Source of the DNA: Marvania coccoides
Taxonomy: Eukaryota; Chlorophyta; Trebouxiophyceae; Chlorellales; Chlorellaceae
NCBI GenBank assembly: GCA_963854735.1
Contig: OY978097.1
Location: 1,302,001-1,366,000 of the forward strand
Reading direction: 5' to 3'
Length of the DNA stretch: 64,000 bases
Under the pieces are notes generated by a model, which was given only the letters and a program-made list of their open reading frames with translations, made no database searches and had not been told where the DNA came from. Shown here one piece after another: positions 22,401-32,582 of the stretch. How positions within the stretch are numbered: the first letter of the stretch is position 1; every line of letters starts with the position of its first letter. Position numbers and translations under genes: made by a program.

Positions 22401-23303
22401 CGACAATAAAACATTAAAACCAACAAATGACGACGATGCCTAATTGATGGATATCGAAAGCCTTGCACCACAAACGAAACATAAAAGTATTATTATTACC
22501 GACGGAAAATAATGATATTAGTAAGTAACCCACCATTGGCAGCTGAGGATCGAACTCAAAGGGCTCCGAGTCACTTTCAGACATAGCGGCGGCTACAGCA
22601 GCAGCCAGCTCAGCGTCGGCATCGATGTTCGCAGCCTGGGCCTCCGCCGCAACTGCTCCGCTGCCTGATGCACCATCGACGCTCTGGGATTCAGGTTGCG
22701 TGCGATGCGCTGCCGTGGGCGACGCAGACTGCTGAGGTGCCGTCGCAGGCGCAGTTGCGGGGACTGTGGGGCCTCTGCCTGCTGCTGCTGCCTGCCGTGC
22801 TGCCTCCATCTCAGCGAGCGCGTGCTGCTTCAGTTGGTTGAGTAACAGCTTTTCTGCAGTCTTGCGCACCCTGGACTCCTGCTGCTCTCGTCGCCTGCGC
22901 CGCTCCGCCACCGTCTGCTTCTTCAGCGCGGGGGTGCTGCCATCGAAGATGAAGACGGGGCGGATGTTGTGGAACAGCAGCCTGCAGATCCGCCTGAAGA
23001 AGCCAATCAGGTGAGCATTCGGCAGCAGCTCTCCCTGCTCATCCCTCATCGCCTTGATGAACCTGAAGATCCATCCCGAGGCATCTGCGCGTTCAAAAAT
23101 AGTTTTCGAAGATCAGAAAAGTTGGAATCTGTGAAAAATGAGGCGCTGCGGGCCCAGCTTTGCATCTCCAGTCTTGAATATTTCACCGAGAGATGAACAT
23201 GCGCATACCACTCACCAACGGCGACACGCTTCCCACGCAAAGCTTGGACATCTCCTCTTCTGCCGCACGGCTCTAGCAACGCCCATAGATTTGTGACACC
23301 CAT
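19469..23303 (-). CDS. XPG/RAD2-type structure-specific endonuclease (UVH3 homologue)
   Basis: Exons 23216-23303, 22534-23084 and 19469-22390 (minus strand, GT-AG) give 1186 residues. Exon 1 begins [16 protein letters not shown] and, joined through G|AT, continues [12 protein letters not shown], the N-nuclease domain with its catalytic Asp. [15 protein letters not shown] follows. The I-nuclease domain lies at about residues 800-930: [24 protein letters not shown] and the helix-hairpin-helix [12 protein letters not shown], with the acidic metal ligands present. Between them is a ~550-residue Ala/Glu/Gln-rich spacer, as in XPG. The C-terminus has Lys/Arg-rich runs that should serve for nuclear import. 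XPG cuts 3' of the lesion in nucleotide excision repair. Confidence 0.92.
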
Positions 23304-23422
23304 CCTAGTTTACAAAAGATCATATTAATTAAGATTTTTTTGGACCCCCAAAACGACTGGAAGCGTTGATAATAGAGGCACAAATTTTTTCCAGCGGAGC
23401 AGCGCAGGGCAGGGGCTTGAAG

Positions 23423-26182
23423 TCAGTCTGTTAGAGGCACCAACAGCGCCTCCACCTTCATGAGCTCTGTAGCACACGCCCGCTCCACCCCTCTCCTGTG
23501 GTCCGCCGCCGCCTTCTCCCACTGCCCACCGTCTGCCGCCACGCCACCACATGTTTCAAAATTCTTCAGGCTGCGCCCGTACGCATCTTCCAGCGCGCTG
23601 CACAGCCGGTGCGCATCGGACTCCAGCCGGTCTCCTTCCACCACCAGCTTGGCTATCAACGCCCTGACAACCATCATGTCGAGCCAAAGTTGGTGCACGG
23701 TGTACGGCAAAAAAACACCAGCAGCAACTTTATTAGACTGTAGGAGCTCGGCCACGCCACCAATCACGCCGCGCAGCACCTCCATCATCACGGGACCACA
23801 AAGACCAGGGGCAGTAGCGAGCAACTCCGACCGCAGGGCCCCCAAAGCGGCGGCCAGCGTCCAGACGACTGCCCTTGGGCGCTGCGAAGCCACCTGCAGC
23901 TGCCAACCAGCCGCCAATGAGCATGCTTCTCGCATCCCTTCCTCCGTCATGCCTTCTGCAGGCACCAGGGGTGCCAGGAACTCTTCCATGACTCCGTCAA
24001 ACCCCTCCAGCTTGCGTTCCAAGTACAGTTTAGCGATGGAGTTTGCCTGCTCGTCTGCCTCTCGGCAGCATTTTTTCACTGCGGCAACGCTTTGTGGCGA
24101 CGCCTGCGGCTCCCATACCGCCGCTATTTGCGGCAGCACGGTCTTTCCCACTGCAGAGACGGTGGTCCAGCCAAGGAGGAGGCTGGCATCACCGCGGCGG
24201 CTCGAGCTGCGCCTGGAGGCAACCGCTTTGGCTTGTTTCCCCACATCGGCTACGAAAGCCTTCGTGACGGCACACATGATGGCCTGTGGCTTGGCGATGT
24301 CAGCGGTGTTGGCTCCCGATTTCGTGCATTGCTCCCGAAGAGCCACCGCCCACCGCATGCCGCGGCTCAGCAGCATTCTCAGGCTGCTAGCAAACAGCGG
24401 CAGCGACGAAGGTGCCGCTGGTAGGCTGCTTCCGCGCAGGACTTGGGCTGCGAGCTGCTGCGCCGCGGCAGACAACTTGGTTTCGAGCGCCGCTGCCGCC
24501 GCGTCTCCAACCTTCACGACGAGCTGCCGCAGCTTGGAGAGGATGGTTGGGGCGCCGCTTTGCTGCGCTGCCAGGCATGCTGCTGCCACGCACTCCACCA
24601 GTGCTGCTGCAGGCCCATCGGGATCTTCAGTCTCCCACAGCGCCAAGTGCTCAAAGATGGGGTCAGCCGTGGCCAAGAACGCGTCAGAAAATGCGTCCAT
24701 AACTTGTTCAAGCGCAGCTTCGGTCTCAGCCCTGCGGGGCGCCCACAGCCCGCTGCACGTCTCTTTGGAAAACTCCAATGCCCAAGCAGTAGCGCTCTCA
24801 GCCAGGCTCCACAGCGGGTCAATCGCAGCTTCCAAGTCCTGAAAAGAGGACCTGCCAGAGTTGCAGTCCCCCGCGCTCTGCTCCCACCACCACTGCGAGT
24901 TTATAGCTGCCCTCTGCCGCTCGTCTGCTTCTTTTCCTAGCGCCTCCAACGCCGCCCTGTACTCTGCTTGGCCCTGGCCTACGGTAGTCAGCACCACGCG
25001 CTGCTGCGAGGTGATAAAGAGGGCCACTGGGTCGAGAGAAGCTGCTGCAGGCACCCCCGCCTGCTGGAGCTCTACCAAGTGCCCGACCGCCTCTGCTCCA
25101 GCCGACAGAGTGGTGTCAGGGCTCTCGATGGTGGCCACCAAAATATGTACCGCAGAAAACATGGCCTACACCAGCATATCATGGGGTTTTATATGGGTAA
25201 TTAATGAATTAGGAAAGCGCAATAAGGATTCATGCACGTCGTGCTTCCTTACCTTGTTGACCTCTGCAATCAGCTTGTCCCATACCGGGTGGCTGTCCTC
25301 CGCCCCCTGTCCCTGTCTTTCTTCCACGACTTTGACCGCTTTGCGGTACAACGCCACAACCGCCGCATAGTCCCTCGCCTCCACGCTCTCTCGCACCTGC
25401 GTGGGCAAGCCTACCAACGAATCGTACTCCCCTAGCATGCTCAGCATCACCCCCAGGCTTTCCCCCCGCGCGTGACGCTCCAGCAGCTGCGCAAACATGC
25501 CGCGAGCGACGTGCCTGCTGCGCGCCACCCCCTCCGCCACCTCTGCAGGCCTGGCACCATGCACCCCGGCACCGCCCTCCTCCTCCGCCGCCTTCAGCCG
25601 CGTCGCGATGTCGTCCACGGTGTCTTTGCTGTTCAAAAAGCGGTCAAAGTTCTCTTTGACCAGCGCCTTGAGCTGGCCGGCGTGCTCCCTCACCTCCGTC
25701 CGCAGGCGATCCAGCCCCCGAATCAAGTCGTGCCAGGCGATGTCTTTGTACACGGCGTACGCGTGCGCCTCTGGGTCGTAGTTGGAGCTCGAAGAGGCCA
25801 GCCGGGGGTCTGGCCACGCTGCAGCATCCACTGAAGAAGAGGGGCCAACGGCGAGACCCAAGGGGTCGTGCGGCGCAGCCTGCTGGTCTGCGGGCAAGCT
25901 CGCCTCCAGGAATATGGGTTCCGCAGACGTGTCTGCCTCTGGCACCGACCTCTGCGCGATTCTGTTTGCCAGCTGCTTGAGCTGGCCGGTGTCGACTTCT
26001 GCCCAGCTGCGAGGGAGGCGCCTCTGGTGGGCGCCAGCGCTGCCCTCCAGAGAGTCAGACACCGGGCTGGGGGTGGTGACCATCTGCCGTACAGGCGCCG
26101 CGCCCTCCTCGTCGCTCATCAGAGAAATGTCGCTGGCTGCGTCGCTGGCAACGGGAGAGCCGGCGCGGGGCGGAGTCTCCAT
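23423..26182 (-). CDS. SEC5: Exocyst complex component SEC5
   Basis: Exons 25253-26182 and 23423-25165 (minus strand; GTAAGG...TGTAG, phase 0) give 890 residues. The first ~150 residues are disordered and Ser/Pro-rich. The conserved Sec5 N-terminal helices then follow: HAYAVYKDIAWHDLIRGLDR, KALVKENFDRFLNSKDTVDD (plant SEC5 has QLVKDNFDCFVSCKTTIDDI at this position), and the rest is helical-rod sequence of exocyst type. The exocyst tethers secretory vesicles to the plasma membrane. A TTACA at 23310-23314 is a candidate polyadenylation signal. Identification rests on the N-terminal signature. Confidence 0.8.
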
Positions 26183-26515
26183 ATTTTAGGTGTTTTTCTG
26201 CTCTGTTGTCGACCTGGTTAATTTTAGCAATTGTGCGGGGCGTTGCTGCGGCTTGTCAGGCTGCTTTCCACAAGCGCAGCAAGACAAACTTTTCTTGATC
26301 AACCAACAAAATGTTTGAATATTTGGAGTTGTCCTACTACATTCACGTTAACGCCTATTTTGCCGTCATCAATACCTAACAAAAATACCATATTACACTA
26401 ATAATAAAAATATCAAAGGGGCGCTCAGCAGTGCCAAAATGTACAGAGTAAAATACAATTTGCTGTCAACAATGAAATCCCCAAACGTGTGTGTTTTTCA
26501 ATGAAATGCGTTATC
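26183..26515 (-). other. Intergenic, 333 bp
   Basis: AT-rich DNA between the SEC5 start and the 3' end of the BSD gene, both on the minus strand. It includes an inverted TGTAA (TTACA) near 26393-26397 that fits the BSD gene's 3' end. Confidence 0.4.
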
Positions 26516-27865
26516 TCACTCCCACTCAGCCACGTCTCCCCAGTCAGAGTCCTCATCACCACCAGCGTCCCCACCATCGTCGCCGTCGCCAAGGTCCAAG
26601 CTGCTCAAATCGTCGTCATCATCCACAGCCTTCTGCTCGCCCTCTTTTTGGGCCGCCTTCTTCACTTCCTTTTCAGCTGCCTTTTTCTTCTTCTTCTCCT
26701 TGGCAGGCGGCGCTGGGATATTGCTCTCCTCACCCAGCGCTGTAGCAGCAGCTGCCTCCAGCTCGTCCTCAGCAGCCACACCGGATGCTGCGACGCCCTC
26801 TTCATCTGCTTTATTTTCAGCAGGCTCTGGGCTCTTGCCTTCCTGCGCATCTGAGAAGTCTTCATTGTCTTCTTCATCGTCGTCTTCAGCCACACTCTCC
26901 TCAACAGGAGCACCTGCAGCAGCAGCAACCTGCTCTCCTTCTTCTTCCACAGCCGCATCGCTGGCCCCATCCACGTCCGCCTGCCCTTCATCTTCATCGC
27001 CCTCCACATCCGCCACACCCGTCTTTTCTTCTTCTTCCTCCTCCTCCTCGTCATCCATGTCCCAGCCAACCTCAGCCTCGTCCACGCCCGCCTCCGCCCG
27101 CGATGTCAGCGCCTCCACCTTGGCGTGGTGCTCTTCCAGCTTGTGCAGCCGGTAAAAATAGCGCGTCCAAAACGACTCGTAGTCAACAACCACAGGCACG
27201 ATGCGGGCCTGCAGCTCCGACATGAAGGTGTTCTCGCTCAGCAGGTGGGTGATGTCGGGCTTGCGGGCGGGCAGGTCGAAGGTCTCGGCCCACGCTGCAA
27301 AGTCTTCGGCGTCGGCAGGCTCGTCGCAGTAGGTCGAGCTGTCACGCTGCACAGCAGCAACGTCGGCGTCGAAGCGGCTGAACTTGGAGGCATCGCGGCC
27401 TGAGGCTCCCCCTCCGCTCTGCTTGGAGCTCATGAACGCCTTCCTTTCGGCCTGCATTTCTTGCTGGATGCTTAGCGTCAGGTTGTCCAGCATCTCAGAG
27501 GTGCTCAGGATGGCTCGCTGCCCGATTTCGGTAAGGGAGGCGCCCGCCTGCTGGATAGAAGCTGCGGCCTCCTTGGCGCGGTGCATGCTGGTGGAGGGCA
27601 GCTGCTCCAGCTGCGCCACTGCCTTTTTCCGGCCCTGGTCCACCACCGAAGGAAGCGCCTTGGCAGCCTCCAGCGTCTTCTGGCTCAGCTCACCGGTCAC
27701 CTCCTTGGCCGCCTTGCCCAGGTCCACGGTATCCTCCTTGAGGCCTTCTTGAAAGGCCTCCAGCTCCGCATTCCAGTCGGTTTCACGCAAACTGGAGGTG
27801 ATCTCAGCGGCCTGTTGCTTCAACGAGTCCTTCACCGCGTTGGCGACGTTCCAAAACGAGTTCAT
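26516..27865 (-). CDS. BSD-domain protein with long acidic tail
   Basis: A single uninterrupted frame of 449 residues. The N-terminal half has amphipathic helical sequence (AVKDSLKQQAAEITSSLRET). The BSD domain lies at about residues 165-240, with the diagnostic F-x-x-W...FW-x-R-Y-x-x-R-x-x-x-L signature (FAAWAETFDLP, then YESFWTRYFYRLHKLEEHHA). The C-terminal ~190 residues are mostly Glu/Asp with a Lys-rich island (KEKKKKKAAEKEVKKAAQKE), ending DWGDVAEWE. BSD1/DOS2-like proteins share this order, but their function is poorly defined. The gene is divergent from WDR4. Confidence 0.82.
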   Translation of the reverse strand: MNSFWNVANAVKDSLKQQAAEITSSLRETDWNAELEAFQEGLKEDTVDLGKAAKEVTGELSQKTLEAAKALPSVVDQGRKKAVAQLEQLPSTSMHRAKEAAASIQQAGASLTEIGQRAILSTSEMLDNLTLSIQQEMQAERKAFMSSKQSGGGASGRDASKFSRFDADVAAVQRDSSTYCDEPADAEDFAAWAETFDLPARKPDITHLLSENTFMSELQARIVPVVVDYESFWTRYFYRLHKLEEHHAKVEALTSRAEAGVDEAEVGWDMDDEEEEEEEEKTGVADVEGDEDEGQADVDGASDAAVEEEGEQVAAAAGAPVEESVAEDDDEEDNEDFSDAQEGKSPEPAENKADEEGVAASGVAAEDELEAAAATALGEESNIPAPPAKEKKKKKAAEKEVKKAAQKEGEQKAVDDDDDLSSLDLGDGDDGGDAGGDEDSDWGDVAEWE

Positions 27866-28210
27866 TGTAGTTTGCGCAGCAGCAAACCAGAGGGTCTAGC
27901 AGCGAGGAAATGTGACAGCTTAAACGAGTAAATTCCTTCCCCCAGGTACGACTAGAGCGAACATGGGGTCGCGGCGGGTGCAACGAATGGTGTGGCCCTT
28001 GTGTGGCATTAACATTAAATTGCTTGGGCGGATAGATGTGCCTTCTTTTTTTATCGGCTAAATAAAAAAGTGCGACAGCTCGGCATTTCTCTAGGCTTGT
28101 TTTTAGATTGATTTCACATTTAAACCATAAAATTGACAGTACACAATCTGGATTTTTGCGCTTGCACGTGCGAATTTCATCAAAATTTCCGAGTAAATCC
28201 TCAGCCGACC
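27866..28210. promoter_or_regulatory. Divergent intergenic region (BSD / WDR4)
   Basis: 345 bp between two divergent start codons, expected to hold both promoters. It includes a TTTTTATCGGCTAAATAAAAAAG stretch but no firm motif. Confidence 0.35.
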
Positions 28211-29491
28211 ATGCCTGAAGACGCTCAGCAACAGCCTGCCGCAGCAGACGCCGAGATGAATCAAGCTCGGGATGGCGACGATGACCGCAACACCGAGCCC
28301 ATCCGAGCTGTCATCGCCGTCCACCCAGCTGGTTCGGCCGTCGCTCTGGCAGCAGGCAGCGAGCTGCGCGTCTACGACAAGTCCGCAGGCCAACTGCGCA
28401 TTCTCAACGGCGGAGAGTCTTCCGGTGCTGCCGCCTCCACCACCGCTACGGCCATCCGCTCTGTAGCTTTCAGCCGGTGCGGCAGGTTTTTTGCAGCAGG
28501 CGGTGACGACAAAACGGCCAGCGTGTGGAGCTGCGCCACCTGGGAGCGCATCAAAACCATCAAGTCCCCCAAGAAGATCAGCGCGGTGTCGTTCACCAGC
28601 GATGGCTCAGCCATGCTGGCAGCCAACAAGTTTGGCGACGTGCTTGTCACCTCCACCTTGGCCCCAGTCGAAGGCCAGCCCCCGTTTGAGCTGTTCATGG
28701 GCCATTACTGCAGCGTGCTGACGTCGCTGTCGCTCAACCGCGACGGCACGCTGCTGGCCACCACCGACCGCGACGCCAAAGTGAGGGTCAGCGTGGTGCC
28801 GAGCAGCCCCTTGGAAGGCGCCCACGAGATCCAGAGCTACTGCTTTGGGCACACCGAGTTCGTGAGCTGGTCGACATTTGTGCAGCAGGGCGAGGTGGAG
28901 GTGCTGGTGACCGGCGGCGGCGACGGCACCCTGCGGCTGTGGGACCCGTTGACGGGGCGGGAACTTTGCGTTGTGGCGGTGGGAAAGAAGGAGCTGCAAG
29001 TAGAAGAGGAACGCAACGCGACGCCGGTGCTGGCGGGGTGTGCTTCGCAGGACGGCCAGTTTTTGGTGGTGGCATTGGATGGGGAGGCAGAACTGTGTGT
29101 GGTGCAGGTGGACGCTGCTGGCGGGACAATGACGGAGTGCGGTCGCTGCGCCGCGCCGTCGATGCCCATGGCCACAGACATGTGCTGCGATTCTTACGGC
29201 GTGCTTTGGTTGACCTGCGGACCACTGCCTGGGGAGGTCGACGAGGCCGCGGTGGTGGTGTGTGCGGCGTTAGATGATAACGGAGGGCTGAAAGAGGTGG
29301 AGTCAGGGTTGCTGACGGGCGAGGCCAAGCAGCAGATGCAAAAGTGTGACTGCTCAGCAGCAGAGAGTATGAAACCCCACAAGCTGCTGCCTGGTTACCT
29401 CTTTAAGCGGACGTTCAATCCCGAGAATCAGAGAGAATTTGGACATGGACGAGGAGGAGGAGGAGGTAAAAAGGCTCGAGTAGTTAAGTAA
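28211..29491 (+). CDS. tRNA (guanine-N7-) methyltransferase non-catalytic subunit WDR4/TRM82
   Basis: A single-exon frame of 426 residues. The chosen ATG (28211) follows an untranslated leader that is open in frame. WD40 repeats cover most of the protein: AIRSVAFSRCGRFFAAGGDD, KTASVWSCATWERIKTIKSP, then LLATTDRDAKVRVS and the family-typical CFGHTEFVSWSTF, then GGGDGTLRLWDPLTGREL. TRM82 proteins stabilise TRM8/METTL1, which makes m7G46 in tRNA variable loops. The Gly-rich basic C-terminus (GGGGGKKARVVK) could be a nuclear localisation signal. TGTAA lies at 29525-29529. Confidence 0.82.
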   Translation: MPEDAQQQPAAADAEMNQARDGDDDRNTEPIRAVIAVHPAGSAVALAAGSELRVYDKSAGQLRILNGGESSGAAASTTATAIRSVAFSRCGRFFAAGGDDKTASVWSCATWERIKTIKSPKKISAVSFTSDGSAMLAANKFGDVLVTSTLAPVEGQPPFELFMGHYCSVLTSLSLNRDGTLLATTDRDAKVRVSVVPSSPLEGAHEIQSYCFGHTEFVSWSTFVQQGEVEVLVTGGGDGTLRLWDPLTGRELCVVAVGKKELQVEEERNATPVLAGCASQDGQFLVVALDGEAELCVVQVDAAGGTMTECGRCAAPSMPMATDMCCDSYGVLWLTCGPLPGEVDEAAVVVCAALDDNGGLKEVESGLLTGEAKQQMQKCDCSAAESMKPHKLLPGYLFKRTFNPENQREFGHGRGGGGGKKARVVK

Positions 29492-29711
29492 AGTTTACTG
29501 TGAAGTTTTTGTTTTGTTTTTATCTGTAAACGAAACAAAGCACCGTCATACATTTGAGATTCCTTCCATGTTCATTTTTCTACCAATAAGTAATTAAATT
29601 GTTTTTACAAAAAGGTCGTTGTTTGTCAAGGGAGAAAAAAATGTCCGCTCCAGAATATCTGATATCATCTGTCAATTTCTCATCCTTCCGCTGAAAGCTC
29701 CCAATCAGAAA

Positions 29712-30881
29712 TCAGTCCGCCACCAGCCGGCTGAGCGCCTCGATGAGCTGCTTCAAGTTGCCCGTCACTCGCTTGTCACTGGTCAGCCCGCCCAGATCCC
29801 CTGTGATCCGCTCCACGTGCTGCAGAGTCTTGGTCAGCGTCTGCACGCTCTCCCGCAGCGCGTGCACGTTCCCTTCCGTCAGCACCTCGGTCTGCAGGCG
29901 CTGAATGTCCGCCGCCGCCTCCGCCGCCACCTGAGTCAGCGCTTCCACGTTGCCCACCAGGTTGCCCGCCCGGAGCTCCGTCAACAGTGGAATGATCTCG
30001 TCTGTCAGCTCCACCGCGCGCTGCAGCAGCGGCTGCGCATCGGCAATCACGTTTTGCACTGAAGTCATTGCTTCAAACACGTTGTCCACCCCTTGGGCGT
30101 CCATTTCCCGCGCAATTTTGGTACATATGTACACCAGGTCGTCCAGCGCTACCCCGCGCTCCCCTTTGATGCGTCCCTGGTGGCATACCACCTTGCCTTC
30201 GCCCTCACACGCCTCGTCCAGCGGGTTGACGGTGTACTGCGGCACAGGCAGCTGAGGGGTAATGTCGATGAGGGGCTCCGCGATGAGACCCGACTGGTTG
30301 GCTTCGATGAGGGAGTTGCGCGGGATGACGGTGGTGGCGTCGCGGATTTCCACCAAAACGTCAACCCGCTCCAAACTGGGCTGCACGCTGAGCACGCCGC
30401 CCACGGGGACTCCGCGGATGCGCACCGGGGTGCCCACCGAGATGCCGCACGCCACGGGGAACTCCAGGATTGCCTGGTAGCCCTGGCCACGACGCCCCAG
30501 CTGCCCGCCGCGCGCCCACGAAACGAGCATCAGGGCAAAGCCGATGCCCGCGAAAACGAAGAGGCCCACGCCGCCCTGCACCATGCTCGATTTGCCAATG
30601 CCAAAGTCGCGCAAGGGCTTGAGAAGGTTCGTAAAAATGGCTGGCACACGAGAGGGGCTCTCTTTTCCCTCGCCAGAGGCATCCGAGGGGGTCGGGGGGG
30701 GGGTAGCCGTGCACGACACGAGCCTAGCGTGCCGTCTCCGCGGTGCAGCCCCCGGAAGGCAGAGCTTTGAGCTCGCAAGGCTTGTTATCAGCTTATGAGG
30801 GTGGCTTGCTTGCAATGAAACAGGGCCTGCCATCGACCCACCGCATCTAATCCCCATATTTCGACAATTTGATGCTAGCAT
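29712..30881 (-). CDS. TGD2: TGD2-like MCE-domain lipid-transport protein, chloroplast
   Basis: A single exon. The frame extends upstream without an ATG; starts at 30881, 30857 or 30833 are possible, and 30881 gives 389 residues. The N-terminus is Ser/Arg-rich and lacks acidic residues, like a transit peptide. A single transmembrane helix follows (VGLFVFAGIGFALMLVSWAR). Then comes the MCE domain (FPVACGISVGTPVRIRGVPV), where substrate lipid binds in the MlaD/TGD2 family. The C-terminal part is helical (DIQRLQTEVLTEGNVHALRE). TGD2 sits in the inner chloroplast envelope with TGD1 and TGD3 and returns ER-derived phosphatidic acid to plastids. TTACA near 29602 fits a 3' end. Confidence 0.88.
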   Translation of the reverse strand: MLASNCRNMGIRCGGSMAGPVSLQASHPHKLITSLASSKLCLPGAAPRRRHARLVSCTATPPPTPSDASGEGKESPSRVPAIFTNLLKPLRDFGIGKSSMVQGGVGLFVFAGIGFALMLVSWARGGQLGRRGQGYQAILEFPVACGISVGTPVRIRGVPVGGVLSVQPSLERVDVLVEIRDATTVIPRNSLIEANQSGLIAEPLIDITPQLPVPQYTVNPLDEACEGEGKVVCHQGRIKGERGVALDDLVYICTKIAREMDAQGVDNVFEAMTSVQNVIADAQPLLQRAVELTDEIIPLLTELRAGNLVGNVEALTQVAAEAAADIQRLQTEVLTEGNVHALRESVQTLTKTLQHVERITGDLGGLTSDKRVTGNLKQLIEALSRLVAD

Positions 30882-31180
30882 TGCGAAAAACACAGCGGAT
30901 AAAAAACGGATCTCAGTATGTTTTTTTTATTTAGGTCATCAGGCCTCCTTCTTATTGCCCATTCGTGATCTTTTATGCTATTTCTTGCTTGGGGAGTAAA
31001 AAAAATTTTTTCCTGCTTCGAACGGCGTTTTTCAACGTATTCTGATGTATGTAAGCCGATTTGTTCTCGCACAGATCGCGGTTTTTTTAACTATAAAATA
31101 TATTTTAGCCTATCACGTGTATACTGAAGGTCATCAAGCCCCGGCCATCACCCGCAATCTCCACAGAATAATAGATATAA

Positions 31181-32172
31181 ATGAAAATTGTGTTTTCCGA
31201 TATTGACGGGACCTGCGTCCATTATCCTGACCCTGAGGCAGCGTTCACAACGTCTCTAGACGAATCGAGCGACGGGGATGCCGCGTGGATAGCAGAATAC
31301 GCCAACGCCTCCCGTTCTGCCATCCTTCAGCTGCCGCCCACCTTCAGCGGCGCCCAGGGGGTAATTAGCATCCGTACGCTGCAGCAGTATGCTGCTCTGC
31401 GCGCTCTGGGCATCAAACTCGTCCTGATCAGCGGCTGCAGGCTGTCAACCCTGCTGGAGCGGTTGCCTTTCCTTCCGGCAGCTGACGCCTACGTCTGCGA
31501 GTCGGGGGGCCGCATCTTCTACCCTAACCCCTCTCTGCCGACGGCGCTGGGGCTGCGGGAGGACATGAAGTGGCGGAGATCGCACGTTGCAGCAGGCCCA
31601 GTGGGCCAAGAGCCGGTACAGCCTGCGCTCCGCCAAGGCGAGCTGTGGCAGCTGTACGCGGCGATCAGCGAGGCAGGACTGCCGGTGGATGCAAGAAACT
31701 ACACGACTGCCATTCGTGTGCGCATGAGCCAGGAGCAGTGGGACAAAACGTTTGAGGGGCAGGCGTCGCCTCTGCCACCTGGGCTGGCGCAGGCAACCAA
31801 CCTGAACGCGATCGACGTATATCCAGCGACTTCTGGCAAGAAAAACGCTGCTTTTTACCTCATAAAACGCTTTGCAGCAGACCCCAGCGGAGCTGACTCA
31901 GTATTTTGTTGTGGTAAGAACAACTTGCACAATGGAAGTGAAAGCAGAGCAAAAATACATAGAAAAAACATGAGATTCTTTTTGCAGATGATGACAATGA
32001 CATTGAGCTGGCTCTGGCGGTCAGCAAAGCCTACCTTCCCTCCATTACATCAGAGAGCCTACGGCGCACCGTAGCCTCCTCGCCAGCGCAATTTGTGGTC
32101 GCCGTCAAGAAGAGCGTCATGGGGAGCGAAGAAATTTTGGATAAATTATTGGAACTAGCAATTAGAGGTTGA
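31181..32172 (+). CDS. HAD-superfamily phosphatase (Cof/sucrose-phosphatase-like)
   Basis: Exons 31181-31913 and 31988-32172 (GTAAGA...TTGCAG, G|AT) give 305 residues. Motif I is FSDIDGT at the N-terminus, motif II LVLISGC, the lysine of motif III lies in SGKKNAAFYL, and motif IV is DDDNDIELA, created only by the splice. Together these are the complete catalytic set of type IIB HAD phosphatases. The N-terminal cap region (ISIRTLQQYAALRALGIK) suggests a sugar-phosphate or related metabolite as substrate. The specific substrate cannot be read from the sequence. Confidence 0.85.
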
Positions 32173-32582
32173 CTCAGATTGCTATTTAAAAAATAGTTGA
32201 AAAGGCCAACTGAAATTGCTATTTACTTTTCTTAATGCATTGAAAAACATTTTTTTAGGTTTCTATAGCAAATGATAAAGAAAGAGATTAGAGGGCGAGG
32301 GTGTACACAGCAGGGAGTTGCATATAGTAAATTTACAAGCCAGCTGACGCATGGAGCGTTGTGGCCAACTTGGTCACACAAACAGCAAAAATTGGGATTA
32401 GCCTGGATGCACGAAGGAAAAAAAGTGCGCGTCACACTTGTCGGACAGCAAAATGGAGAACGACGATGAAGGAAGGAAATAATTCTAGGAATTATTCTTG
32501 TTTAGAAACATTGAATGAAAATTGAATGGCCCGTATTTATATATTTTTTTTAATTTTATTCAAAATAATTGCAAATTTCCAG
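32173..32582 (+). other. Intergenic and probable 5' exon of the bZIP-like gene, 410 bp
   Basis: AT-rich DNA. The first exon of the downstream gene should be here. Candidate ATGs are at about 32272 (ending at a GTGTAC donor near 32301, phase fits) and about 32513 (needs an alternative acceptor at 32586). Neither is decisive. Confidence 0.35.

Noticed and set aside
23460..24842. 460-codon plus-strand open frame
   Set aside because: Antisense of SEC5; Ser/Ala-rich shadow.
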